From an uncultured Alphaproteobacteria bacterium (GTDB lineage: Bacteria > Pseudomonadota > Alphaproteobacteria > HIMB59 > GCA-002718135), in assembly GCA_902616075.1 (NCBI GenBank), contig CACMRK010000001.1, positions 124,001 to 188,000 on the forward strand: a DNA stretch of 64,000 bases, written 5' to 3'. The notes under the pieces were generated by a model that did not search any database, was not told where the DNA came from, and saw only the letters and a program-made list of their open reading frames with translations. The translations under genes were made by a program, and so were the position numbers. This document shows positions 17,916-26,063 of the stretch, piece after piece (positions within the stretch are counted from its first letter, which is position 1; every line of letters starts with the position of its first letter).

Positions 17916-17984
17916 TGTGACACTAATTCTTTATGGATAGAATAAATTTACTCACTAAATATATATTGGTAGATTAGTGCCACA
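17916..17984. promoter_or_regulatory. 12-bp inverted repeat between divergent PhyH and deacetylase genes
   Basis: TGTGACACTAAT (17916-17927) and ATTAGTGCCACA (17973-17984) are reverse complements at 11 of 12 positions, separated by 45 bases. They sit in the spacer shared by two divergent promoters. Either a paired operator for a repressor acting by looping, or the stem of a leader RNA, could explain this. No known regulator consensus is recognised. Confidence 0.4.
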
Positions 17985-18038
17985 TAATCTATGTACAAAT
18001 TAATTTTGGCATAAATTGAGTTAAAAAGAGGCAAATTT

Positions 18039-18947
18039 ATGAAAAAAATCAGTTGGGTAACACACGAAGATTATGACATTCCTCTGCCTGAAAATCATAA
18101 ATTTACTGCCAGTAAGTTTTCAGATTTATATAATGAATTAAAAACTTCAGATTTTTATCATCGTGCAAAAATTCTAAGCCCTCAAAAAGCAAGTGTTGAT
18201 GAGGTTTCTATATGTCATGATTTAGATTACGTATTAAAAATTAAAAATGGTACATTATCCGATAAAGAAATAAGAAGATTGGGTTTTAAATGGTCAGAAA
18301 CACTTTCTAATCGTTCTTTTTTAGCAGTTAATGGAACTCTATTAACATGCAAAGAAGCAATTAAGAATGGTATAGCAAATCATTTAGCAGGTGGTACACA
18401 CCATAGTCATAGAGATTTTGGTTCAGGATACTGTGTTTTTAACGATTTGGCTTATGCTTCATTACATTTAATAAGAACACATCAAGTAAAAAAAATATTA
18501 ATTTTTGACACTGATGTGCATCAAGGAGATGGTACAGCCTCAATCCTTAAAGATAATGATAAAATTTTTACATGTTCTATTCATTGTAAAAATAATTTTC
18601 CATTTAGAAAATCAATAAGTGACATGGATGTTGAATTAGATGATAATTTAGAAGATAATGAATATTTAGAAATATTATATCAAACACTTAATAGTTGTAT
18701 AAAAAATTTTAATCCTGATTTAGTAATTTTTGATACTGGAGTTGATATTCATGAGAATGATAAATTAGGAAATTTAAAAATAACAACTGAAGGATTATTA
18801 AAAAGAGATATTACAGTGTTAGAATTTTTTAAAAATAAATCAATTCCTATTGCGACAGTAATAGGTGGTGGATATTCAAATGATAAATTTGAATTAGCTA
18901 AAAGACATAGTTTAATTTTTAAAGCTACATCAATGGTTTTTAATTAA
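18039..18947 (+). CDS. Histone-deacetylase/AcuC/AphA family hydrolase
   Basis: 302 residues, a complete deacetylase fold. The catalytic His pair is H121-H122 in AGGTHHSH; zinc ligands D159 and H161 are in FDTDVHQGDGTA, with a third Asp in FDTGVDIHENDKLG. The tyrosine-type IGGGYS motif lies near the end. Bacterial members deacetylate small acetylated amines, polyamines or acetyl-lysine proteins such as acetyl-CoA synthetase. The start is supported by AGAGG about 8 bases upstream. It shares a TTAA stop with the convergent gene that follows. Substrate unknown. Confidence 0.9.
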   Translation: MKKISWVTHEDYDIPLPENHKFTASKFSDLYNELKTSDFYHRAKILSPQKASVDEVSICHDLDYVLKIKNGTLSDKEIRRLGFKWSETLSNRSFLAVNGTLLTCKEAIKNGIANHLAGGTHHSHRDFGSGYCVFNDLAYASLHLIRTHQVKKILIFDTDVHQGDGTASILKDNDKIFTCSIHCKNNFPFRKSISDMDVELDDNLEDNEYLEILYQTLNSCIKNFNPDLVIFDTGVDIHENDKLGNLKITTEGLLKRDITVLEFFKNKSIPIATVIGGGYSNDKFELAKRHSLIFKATSMVFN

Positions 18948-19351
18948 TTACATTTAGTAATAACTACTCGTATAGACTTATCATTATATAGATATTCAAA
19001 ACAAAAATTTTTAAAAGAACTAAAATGATTGCTTATAATTTTTAAATTTTTTTTATTGTGATCTAAAAAAATATATTCAAATATGATTTTTTCAACAATA
19101 TCCTTAGAAAAAATTGGCATTGTAATTATTTCGCCATCATTAAATATTGATTTTAAATAAAATACATCTGAGTCATTATCTACTTTAGAAAATGAATTCT
19201 TTTTTATGAGAAAAAGAACATTTTCGTTCCAATCATTCTTTTGAAGATCAAAAAGTATTTTTAAATCATCGAGGTTTATTAATTTATTTGAACCTAAGGC
19301 GTGAGTATTTAGTGATAAAAAAATAAAACATAAAAAAAGTAATTTTTTCAT
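18944..19351 (-). CDS. Small secreted protein of unknown function
   Basis: 135 residues with a clear signal peptide (KKLLFLCFIFLSLNTHALG), likely cleaved around residue 20. The mature part is mixed charged/aromatic with two cysteines near the C-terminus (C122 and C134) that could form a disulfide. No domain recognised. It overlaps the end of the deacetylase gene by 4 bases, using the opposite strand of the same TTAA. The signal peptide and full open frame support a real gene. Confidence 0.6.
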   Translation of the reverse strand: MKKLLFLCFIFLSLNTHALGSNKLINLDDLKILFDLQKNDWNENVLFLIKKNSFSKVDNDSDVFYLKSIFNDGEIITMPIFSKDIVEKIIFEYIFLDHNKKNLKIISNHFSSFKNFCFEYLYNDKSIRVVITKCN

Positions 19352-19419
19352 AAAAACAAGTGTGAATTAAAGAACGATACTGATAGATATATTAATAATC
19401 TATTTATTTTCAAATATTT

Positions 19420-20274
19420 ATGAAAACAAGAAATAAGGGGCTTATACTATCATTTGTTGGGGTTTTAATTCTTAGCCCTGATAGTTTATTTATTAGATTA
19501 GTAAATTTAGATGATTTTAGTTTAATATTTTATAGAAGCGCTCTACCAATTATTACGATATTAATTTTTCTCATTTATACTTACAAAAGATCTTTTCTTA
19601 AATCATTTTATCTAATTGGTGTACCAGGGATAATCTATGCTATTCTCTATGCTATAACTCATATTTGTTTTGTATATTCAATTCAAAATACTGCTGTAGC
19701 TAATACATTAGTTCTAATTGCATCAGCTCCTATTTTTGCTGCATTATTTTCAGTTTTTATACTTAAAGAAATACCTAGTCTTTTTACATGGATAGTGATT
19801 TTAATTGCTATGCTTGCAATGATAATAATTGGAATAGGCAGCTTTACAACCACGGGATTATATGGAGATATTATGGCTCTAATTGTAGCAATAGGAATGG
19901 GTTTTAGTATGGTTCTTGTTAGATTATTTAAAAATAAAGATTTGGTACCTGCATGTTTATTAGGATGTTTAATATCAGCTCTTTACGCTCTACCATTTGG
20001 AATTAACTTTGATTTAAATAATGATCAAATTTTATTTCTTTTTATAATGTGCTTATTAATACTACCTATTCCATTTATGATTTTAACAATTTCTCCTAAA
20101 TTTGCTCCAGCACATGAAGTAGCTCTAATATTTTTATTAGAAAGTGTTTTAGGTACTGCTTGGGTCTGGTTTGTTATAAATGAAATACCTCCTCTAAATA
20201 CAATTATAGGAGGAGCCCTACTGCTTGGATCTGTTACAATATTTATTTATCAAACAACTAGAAAAACTAATTAG
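19420..20274 (+). CDS. EamA/DMT family permease (paralogue group C)
   Basis: 284 residues with ten helices. The start KGLILSFVGVLILSPDSLFIRLV and the segments FYRSALPIITIL and ANTLVLIASAPIFAALFSVFILKE mark an EamA transporter of a type distinct from groups A and B. The second repeat contains SPKFAPAHEVALIFLLESVLGTAWVW. Inner membrane, substrate unknown. Its end overlaps that of the opposite-strand permease at 20267 by 8 bases: two permeases converging tail to tail. Confidence 0.88.
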   Translation: MKTRNKGLILSFVGVLILSPDSLFIRLVNLDDFSLIFYRSALPIITILIFLIYTYKRSFLKSFYLIGVPGIIYAILYAITHICFVYSIQNTAVANTLVLIASAPIFAALFSVFILKEIPSLFTWIVILIAMLAMIIIGIGSFTTTGLYGDIMALIVAIGMGFSMVLVRLFKNKDLVPACLLGCLISALYALPFGINFDLNNDQILFLFIMCLLILPIPFMILTISPKFAPAHEVALIFLLESVLGTAWVWFVINEIPPLNTIIGGALLLGSVTIFIYQTTRKTN

Positions 20275-21121
20275 TTTTTTTAATCTCTCTCCTTTCTCTA
20301 ATAAAAATATAAATACCGCTAAAAACAATCAAAGATAATCCTAAATAAATCCAAATATCAGGCAAATCACCAAAGAAGGCATATCCAACAAGTATATTTG
20401 TGGAGATCTCAAAATAACCCAAAGGAGCTAGTTTAGAAGCTTCTCCAAGTCTTAAAGAAAGAATTATTAAAAAATGTCCTAAAGTTCCAATTGAAGCTAA
20501 TGAGATAAGTAATAATAATTGTCTTAAATCTAAATTTATCCAGTAAAAAGGAACAATAAGAGATATAAAAATAAAACCTACGATACCTGTAAAAAGCAAA
20601 GTAACAACAGCACTATCTGTAAAAGATAATTTTCGAGTATAAATTATGTAAAAAGCGTATGAAATTCCTGCTGCAATAGCTGAGAAAGATGCGAAATTAA
20701 TTTCTATAAAACCTGGTCTTATAATGATCATAACACCAAAAAACCCAATCAAAACTGCAATCCATCGATGTATTCCAACTTTTTCTTTCAAATAAAAAAT
20801 TGATAAAATTGTCACTATTATTGGAGAGATAAATGCAAGGGTTAAAGCTTCTGCTAAAGTTATAACTGAAATTGCATAAAAGAAAAAAACGGTAGATAAA
20901 AATAAAAAAAAACTTCTAAATAGCTGTACTGAAATTGTTTTAGGAAAACTAATTTCTTTTCTAAAAAATATAAATGCTAGTGGAAAACTAACTAAAAGCA
21001 TAAAGAAATATCTACCCCAAACAACTTGTATGAAATGTATTTCTGAAGATAGATATTTTGCAATACCATCCATGAAAGGTAATAACAGCCAGCCTGATAT
21101 ATTAAGAATATATGCTAACAT
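20267..21121 (-). CDS. EamA/DMT family permease (paralogue group B)
   Basis: 284 residues, ten helices. Segments VQLFRSFFLFLSTVFFFYAI, FYLKEKVGIHRWIAVLIGFFGVMIIIRPG and FFGDLPDIWIYLGLSLI show the two EamA repeats and resemble the permease at 16053. It is 5 bases downstream of the zinc-ribbon gene at 21127 on the same strand, suggesting one transcript. Substrate unknown. Confidence 0.88.
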   Translation of the reverse strand: MLAYILNISGWLLLPFMDGIAKYLSSEIHFIQVVWGRYFFMLLVSFPLAFIFFRKEISFPKTISVQLFRSFFLFLSTVFFFYAISVITLAEALTLAFISPIIVTILSIFYLKEKVGIHRWIAVLIGFFGVMIIIRPGFIEINFASFSAIAAGISYAFYIIYTRKLSFTDSAVVTLLFTGIVGFIFISLIVPFYWINLDLRQLLLLISLASIGTLGHFLIILSLRLGEASKLAPLGYFEISTNILVGYAFFGDLPDIWIYLGLSLIVFSGIYIFIRERREIKKTN

Positions 21122-21126
21122 TAATT

Positions 21127-21528
21127 TTATTTAAAAGATGATGGATCACAAATCTTACAAATTAAATCTCCAATTGATTTTTTAGGATTATAAGTTTGAT
21201 AGAAAATGTCTTTTGCAGAAACATTATTTTCAGATAAATATTTTTCTATTTCCCAATAATACCTAAAACATTTTGAACATTGTGCAGCATTTTCTTTATG
21301 TGATGGTTTATATATTTCATTCCAAAGTTTGGACATTTCATTTTGCTTATCAGAAGAAATATTTTCTGAAATAATTGATGGAATATCCATAAAACACTTA
21401 GCGCATTGTATTTCAGAGGTTACATTTTTATATGGTTCATCTTTATAGTTTTTTCCTATAGTAGTTTTACCAATATATTTATCAGAACTACAATTTGGAC
21501 AAAAAAAATTGATTTTATTGCTAAGCAT
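21127..21528 (-). CDS. Four-CxxC zinc-ribbon-like protein
   Basis: 133 residues with four CxxC pairs: CPNC (about 10-13), CAKC (about 42-45), CSKC (about 84-87) and CKIC (about 125-128). This is enough for two treble or ribbon zinc sites. The first pair together with TSEIQCAKC looks like a zinc ribbon of the type found in phage or restriction-alleviation proteins. The C-terminal half, with RYYWEIEKYLSEN between the last two pairs, is not recognised. Likely cytosolic; function unknown. It is probably co-transcribed with the EamA gene 5 bases downstream. Confidence 0.6.
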   Translation of the reverse strand: MLSNKINFFCPNCSSDKYIGKTTIGKNYKDEPYKNVTSEIQCAKCFMDIPSIISENISSDKQNEMSKLWNEIYKPSHKENAAQCSKCFRYYWEIEKYLSENNVSAKDIFYQTYNPKKSIGDLICKICDPSSFK

Positions 21529-21585
21529 TTTATTCTATGAATAAATTTTCATAACATTTATAAATAAAGAATAGAATTATTATTT

Positions 21586-22464
21586 ATGATGAACCTATAT
21601 CTTTCATATCTATTTATCTTTTTTTGGAGTAGTGCTTTTATAAGTGGTCAATTTATTGTGCAATCAGCAAGCCCTTTTGCAGCACTATGTTTTAGGTTTT
21701 GTATTGTAAGTGCATTTTTTTTATTTTTTTCTATTATTTTTAGGGAAAGAATAAGAATAAATCGAAATTTAATCTTTCAAGCTATGATTACTGGAATTCT
21801 TTTTCATGGATTTTATTTAGGTGGAGTATTTTTTTCTTATTCTATGGGGCTTACTGCAACATTATCTGCGTTAATTGTATGCCTTCAACCTATTTTAACA
21901 AATATTCTAAGTGGACCTATTTTAAAAGAAAAAGTTACTGTTACGCAATGGATAGGGATATTTTTTGGTTTTTTAGGCACTATATTAGTTATAGGTTATG
22001 ATATTGGAACAGAAATCCCAACAATAGGTGTTATTGCTTCTATTGTTGCACTTTTAGGAGCAACATCTGCTACTATTTGGCAAAAAAAATTTACTCATGA
22101 AATCAGTCTTTCAGTTAATAATTTTTATCAAGCATTAAGTGCTGGAATATTTTTATTTATAATTTCACTTTTTTTTGAAATATCATTTATTAATTTTGAT
22201 ACACGTTTTATTTTATCAATTTCTTGGCAAATCATTATCGTATCCTTTGGAGCTTACGCAATTCTAATGTACTTGATAAAAAATGGAACAGCTTCTAAAA
22301 CATCAAGTCTCTTCTTTCTAGTACCTCCAACTACAGCTGTAATGGCTTGGTTTGTATTAGGTGAGAAGTTATTATTAATAGATATTATAGGGTTGTTAAT
22401 TTGTACTTTTGGTGTTTATATAGCAACTCGAACCACTGTGAGTAAAAATGTACATAATTCTTAA
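21586..22464 (+). CDS. EamA/DMT family permease (paralogue group D)
   Basis: 292 residues, ten helices. The start (MMNLYLSYLFIFFWSSAFIS; either of two adjacent ATGs) and SYSMGLTATLSALIVCLQPILTNILSGPILKEKV, GTILVIG and FFLVPPTTAVMAWFVLGEKL are typical of the RhaT/YdcZ-like EamA group. The next gene starts 17 bases before its stop, so the two are translationally coupled. Substrate unknown. Confidence 0.88.
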   Translation: MMNLYLSYLFIFFWSSAFISGQFIVQSASPFAALCFRFCIVSAFFLFFSIIFRERIRINRNLIFQAMITGILFHGFYLGGVFFSYSMGLTATLSALIVCLQPILTNILSGPILKEKVTVTQWIGIFFGFLGTILVIGYDIGTEIPTIGVIASIVALLGATSATIWQKKFTHEISLSVNNFYQALSAGIFLFIISLFFEISFINFDTRFILSISWQIIIVSFGAYAILMYLIKNGTASKTSSLFFLVPPTTAVMAWFVLGEKLLLIDIIGLLICTFGVYIATRTTVSKNVHNS

Positions 22465-22795
22465 AACACTAATCAGTGCAATTATAATTGTTGCTGTTTC
22501 AGAAATAGCTAAAAAATATACTTGGACTGCCGCAATTATTGTTTCTTTACCACTGACTTCACTATTGGCATTTGTTTGGTTGTATTGGGATACAAAAGAC
22601 TATCAAAAAGTTATAGATCTCTCTTATAGCACAATTGTTATGACTGTACCTTCGATAGTATTTTTTATTGTTTTACCAATACTTTTAAAATTTAAACAAA
22701 ACTTTGTTTTCTCTCTGATAGTTTCAATAATTAGCACTGCAATAGCTTATGCTATTTTTATGTTTATAATTAAAAAATTGAATTTTAATTTTTAA
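22448..22795 (+). CDS. DUF3147 family membrane protein
   Basis: 115 residues with four hydrophobic segments. ISAIIIVAVSEIAKKYTWTAAIIVSLPLTSLLAFVWLYWDTKD matches the conserved core of DUF3147 (SE-A-K, SLPL-S-LA, W-DT). Inner-membrane protein of unknown role, often beside transporters. It overlaps the EamA gene by 17 bases upstream and the small opposite-strand gene by 11 bases downstream. Confidence 0.8.
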   Translation: MYIILKTLISAIIIVAVSEIAKKYTWTAAIIVSLPLTSLLAFVWLYWDTKDYQKVIDLSYSTIVMTVPSIVFFIVLPILLKFKQNFVFSLIVSIISTAIAYAIFMFIIKKLNFNF

Positions 22796-22970
22796 TTATA
22801 TTATCTTTATTCATTAAAATTGGCCTTCCATCATGTGCAGTATTTAATGGATAATAATCACCATTATATTTAACACATAATGTTAAACCATTTCTTTTTT
22901 CTTTACCTAAATTTACCTCTAAATCGACTATTACTAATTCAGTTTTTTCTAAAACTTTAATAATTTTCAT
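22785..22970 (-). CDS. Small conserved-looking protein, 61 aa
   Basis: Starts MKIIKVLEKTELVIVDLEVN and has a compact alternating beta pattern ending in LNTAHDGRPILMNKD. A ribosome-binding site AAGGAT lies about 6 bases before the ATG on the minus strand, and the frame fills the spacer between DUF3147 and the TupA-like gene. No family recognised, no signal peptide. The RBS and codon pattern favour a real gene. Confidence 0.55.
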   Translation of the reverse strand: MKIIKVLEKTELVIVDLEVNLGKEKRNGLTLCVKYNGDYYPLNTAHDGRPILMNKDNIIKN

Positions 22971-23030
22971 AACTATCCTTTCAAAATATATAAATATATT
23001 TAGTAAGTACTATAAGATGTATCAAGTTTT

Positions 23031-23825
23031 ATGATTAGAGTTTTACTTATATTTATTTTAATATTCTTGATTAAGAATGCTCTAGCTAATGATAAAAATA
23101 TAACCATAGCAAGCACAACTTCTACACACGATACGGGTTTATTAGAATATATTAACAAAGAATTTGAAAAAAAATATAAAATAAAAGTCAGAGCATTATC
23201 TCTTGGAACAGGTCAAGCAATTAAAGTTGCAATGGATGGAAATGTAGAAATTTTATTAGTTCATCATAAAAAATCAGAGCTAGAATTTATGAATAAGGGA
23301 TATGGCACCCTAAGATATGATTTGATGTATAATGATTTTGTCTTGATAGGACCAAAAAAAGATAACAAAACATGCTCTTCAATTGAAAATAAAATGATAG
23401 AAATAAAAAAATCAAAATTGTTATTTGTATCAAGAGGTGATGAGAGTGGAACACACAAAAAGGAAAAAGAGCTTTGGGAACTATCAAATATAAAAATACC
23501 ATTTAAAGAAAATTGGTATCTCAGTGTTGGTCAGGGAATGGGATCAACATTATTAATAGCTAATCAAAAGAATGCGTACACTCTTAGTGATCGTAGCACT
23601 TGGATAGCTTTTAATAAAAAAGAAAATCTACAAATTGTCTGTGAAAATTTACCACCATTATTTAATCAATATGGAATAATTTTAGTAAGCAATAAGATAA
23701 ATAATAATTTAAATATTGAAGAGGCTAAAAAATATATTGATTGGATTACGTCAGAAGAAGCAAAAAAATTGATTAATAATTATCGAGTAAATGGAAAACA
23801 ATTATTTTTCTTTAATCATAATTAA
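23031..23825 (+). CDS. tupA: TupA-like tungstate/oxyanion periplasmic binding protein
   Basis: 264 residues with a signal peptide cleaved near ALA-ND (about 19). Characteristic TupA segments: ASTTSTHDTGLLEYI (oxyanion loop), LSLGTGQAIKVA, VHHKKSELEFM, SRGDESGTHKKE and GQGMGSTLLIA. It would capture tungstate or molybdate in the periplasm for an ABC importer. No TupB permease or TupC ATPase gene is next to it, so it is either an orphan using a remote transporter or a separately placed subunit. It ends on a TTAA shared with the opposite-strand oxygenase gene. Confidence 0.85.
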   Translation: MIRVLLIFILIFLIKNALANDKNITIASTTSTHDTGLLEYINKEFEKKYKIKVRALSLGTGQAIKVAMDGNVEILLVHHKKSELEFMNKGYGTLRYDLMYNDFVLIGPKKDNKTCSSIENKMIEIKKSKLLFVSRGDESGTHKKEKELWELSNIKIPFKENWYLSVGQGMGSTLLIANQKNAYTLSDRSTWIAFNKKENLQIVCENLPPLFNQYGIILVSNKINNNLNIEEAKKYIDWITSEEAKKLINNYRVNGKQLFFFNHN

Positions 23826-24604
23826 TTAATTCTACCAAAAAATGTTAATCTTGCATTTTCTGAAAGCATTGTGCCCTCTTCTTCATTATAATTAAGTGTT
23901 ACTAATATTCTTGGTTTTTCAGACTCTACTGGTGTTACACGATGCAAATAATTTCTACCATAAAATAATATAAGAGTACCGGCATCAACATCTGCTTTTT
24001 GTGGTAAAATTTTTCTATCTAAAATATCTTTAATATATGATTTATCGATATAGTTTTCAGAAAAATTTCTACCTCTACTAACATATTCAAATTCACCACC
24101 TTTATCTGAAGATTGTATCATTAAAGTGATAGCAAATGATGCATTATCAAAATGCCATCCTAGCTGTTGTGATTTTTGATAATAATTATAATTTATGGAA
24201 GATAAGGTATCACTGTATGGATAAATATCTTTTAAATTTAAGACACCTTTTAAAAAATTTTTAAAAATATTTGATTGATATAAAATATTTAATTTTGATT
24301 GCTGATTTAACAGATCATGAGGGACACAACCTTTATCACTAACGACCTCTCTATTTAAAGGATCATTCAAGTCACTTAATTTATCTTGTTTATTAAGTAA
24401 GATAGTATGATTTTGAGAACAATAGAAAGCTTGATCTTGTAATCCATGTGCTTCAGTAATTAATTCACTTAAGCAGTCATTTGTTAAAAAATCATTTAAC
24501 ATTAGTATAGAATTTTTTTTAATTTCATCATTGCAATATTGTATATATTCATCGCTATCTATTGGATGTTTTGACTGATTAATTATATCAATTATGGTAT
24601 TCAT
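23822..24604 (-). CDS. HalD/BesD-like Fe(II)/2OG oxygenase with intact HXD (predicted hydroxylase)
   Basis: 260 residues. The iron triad is H151-F152-D153 (GWHFDNASF) plus H221 in GRNYLHRVTP, with R232 eleven residues later for 2-oxoglutarate. GGEFEYVSRGRN (169-180), LILFYGRN and the C-terminal TMLSENARLTFFGR strongly resemble the HalD/BesD amino-acid halogenase family. Halogenases replace the Asp by Gly; here Asp is kept, so hydroxylation of a free amino acid or similar substrate is expected. Cytosolic. Family similarity is from motif memory. Confidence 0.78.
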   Translation of the reverse strand: MNTIIDIINQSKHPIDSDEYIQYCNDEIKKNSILMLNDFLTNDCLSELITEAHGLQDQAFYCSQNHTILLNKQDKLSDLNDPLNREVVSDKGCVPHDLLNQQSKLNILYQSNIFKNFLKGVLNLKDIYPYSDTLSSINYNYYQKSQQLGWHFDNASFAITLMIQSSDKGGEFEYVSRGRNFSENYIDKSYIKDILDRKILPQKADVDAGTLILFYGRNYLHRVTPVESEKPRILVTLNYNEEEGTMLSENARLTFFGRIN

Positions 24605-24674
24605 TACTGACTTAATACTTATATACTAAAGTTGTAGATGTTAAATTTAAAAAATTTATATATATTTATTCAAT

Positions 24675-26063
24675 ATGGTTTGGAATTTTCAAGATAGTTA
24701 TACGAAACTACCTAGTATTTTTTATAGTAAAGTTAATCCTGAAAATTTTAGTAATAAAAAATTAGTTTTGTTTAATAATGATCTTGCAAGGGACTTAAAT
24801 TTAGATTTTAGTAAATATGATGATGATGAAAAGTGTAATATTCTTTTGGGAAAAAATAAATTAAATAAAAATTACTTTTCTCAAGCTTATGCTGGACATC
24901 AATTTGGAAATTTTACAATTTTAGGCGATGGTAGAGCTGTAATTATTGGTGAACATATTACAAATAATAATCAAAGAGTAGATATACAGTTAAAAGGGTC
25001 AGGACAAACACCCTACTCTAGAAATGGAGACGGAAAGGCTGCATTAGGCCCAATGATAAGGGAATACATATTGAGTGAAGCTATGCATAATCTTGGCATA
25101 TCATCAACCAGAGCACTAGCAGTTATTACTACAGGTGAAAATGTATTGCGTGATAGATTAGAGCCTGGTGCAATTTTAATTAGAGTTGCGAATTCGCATA
25201 TTAGAGTAGGAACTTTTCAATTTGGAAGCCTTTTAAAAAATAGAGAGGAATTTCAAAACTTTATATCTTATACAATATCAAGGCTTTATCCTGATATAGA
25301 TAATAATAATGATAAATATTTAAAATTTTATGAGACAATCTGTGATTTACAAATTAAGTTAGTCGTAGATTGGATGAGGGTTGGCTTTATTCATGGTGTT
25401 ATGAATACCGATAATATGTCTTTATCTGGTGAAACTATAGATTATGGTCCAGCAGCATATTTGGATGAATATAATCCAAAAAAAGTTTTTAGCTCAATTG
25501 ATAAAATGGGAAGATATTCTTTTGAAAATCAATCAAAAATAACGTTGTGGAATTTAGCAAGATTTGCTGAAACTTTTCTTCATTTAATTGATTCAAATGA
25601 AAAAACAGCAATTAAAAAAATCGAAGATATATTAAATAAATATAAAAAATTGTTTGACCAATCTTGGTTAATAATGATGTCTATGAAATTAAATTTAGAT
25701 ACTAATAATAATAACGAAGAAATTGTTAAAGAATTTTTAGATTTAATGCATATTTACAAACTTGATTATACAAATACATTTTTAGATTTAGAAAATAATA
25801 CTCTTGATAAAAAGATTTTTAAAAATTGGGAAGAAAAATATAAAAATAATAAAATAAGAAAATTTAAAAATGTTAATCCTCAAATTATACCTAGGAATCA
25901 TATTATTGAAGAAATAATTAATGAAGTGTACAGCAATAATTACAGTCAATTATATGAATTTGAAAAATTACTAAAAAATCCTTATGAGAAAATAAAAAAT
26001 AAAAAATATATTACCCCACCTCTTGAAAGTGAAAAAGTATTTGAAACTTTTTGTGGTACTTAA
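24675..26063 (+). CDS. selO: SelO/YdiU protein AMPylase (pseudokinase-fold adenylyltransferase)
   Basis: 462 residues, within the bacterial range. Hallmarks are QAYAGHQFGNFTILGDGRA (about 70-88), QLKGSGQTPYSRNGDGKAALGPMIREY (105-131), and the active-site MNTDN (243-247) with D256 in IDYGP as metal ligand. The C-terminus ends in CGT, with Cys460 third from the end, where animal SELENOO carries selenocysteine. The enzyme transfers AMP from ATP to protein Ser/Thr/Tyr, affecting redox proteins. Its stop abuts the convergent MlrC-like gene with no spacer. Confidence 0.95.
   Translation: MVWNFQDSYTKLPSIFYSKVNPENFSNKKLVLFNNDLARDLNLDFSKYDDDEKCNILLGKNKLNKNYFSQAYAGHQFGNFTILGDGRAVIIGEHITNNNQRVDIQLKGSGQTPYSRNGDGKAALGPMIREYILSEAMHNLGISSTRALAVITTGENVLRDRLEPGAILIRVANSHIRVGTFQFGSLLKNREEFQNFISYTISRLYPDIDNNNDKYLKFYETICDLQIKLVVDWMRVGFIHGVMNTDNMSLSGETIDYGPAAYLDEYNPKKVFSSIDKMGRYSFENQSKITLWNLARFAETFLHLIDSNEKTAIKKIEDILNKYKKLFDQSWLIMMSMKLNLDTNNNNEEIVKEFLDLMHIYKLDYTNTFLDLENNTLDKKIFKNWEEKYKNNKIRKFKNVNPQIIPRNHIIEEIINEVYSNNYSQLYEFEKLLKNPYEKIKNKKYITPPLESEKVFETFCGT

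Noticed and set aside
23822-24604. Radical halogenase
   Set aside because: The metal-binding Asp (D153) is present; halogenases need Gly or Ala there to make room for chloride.
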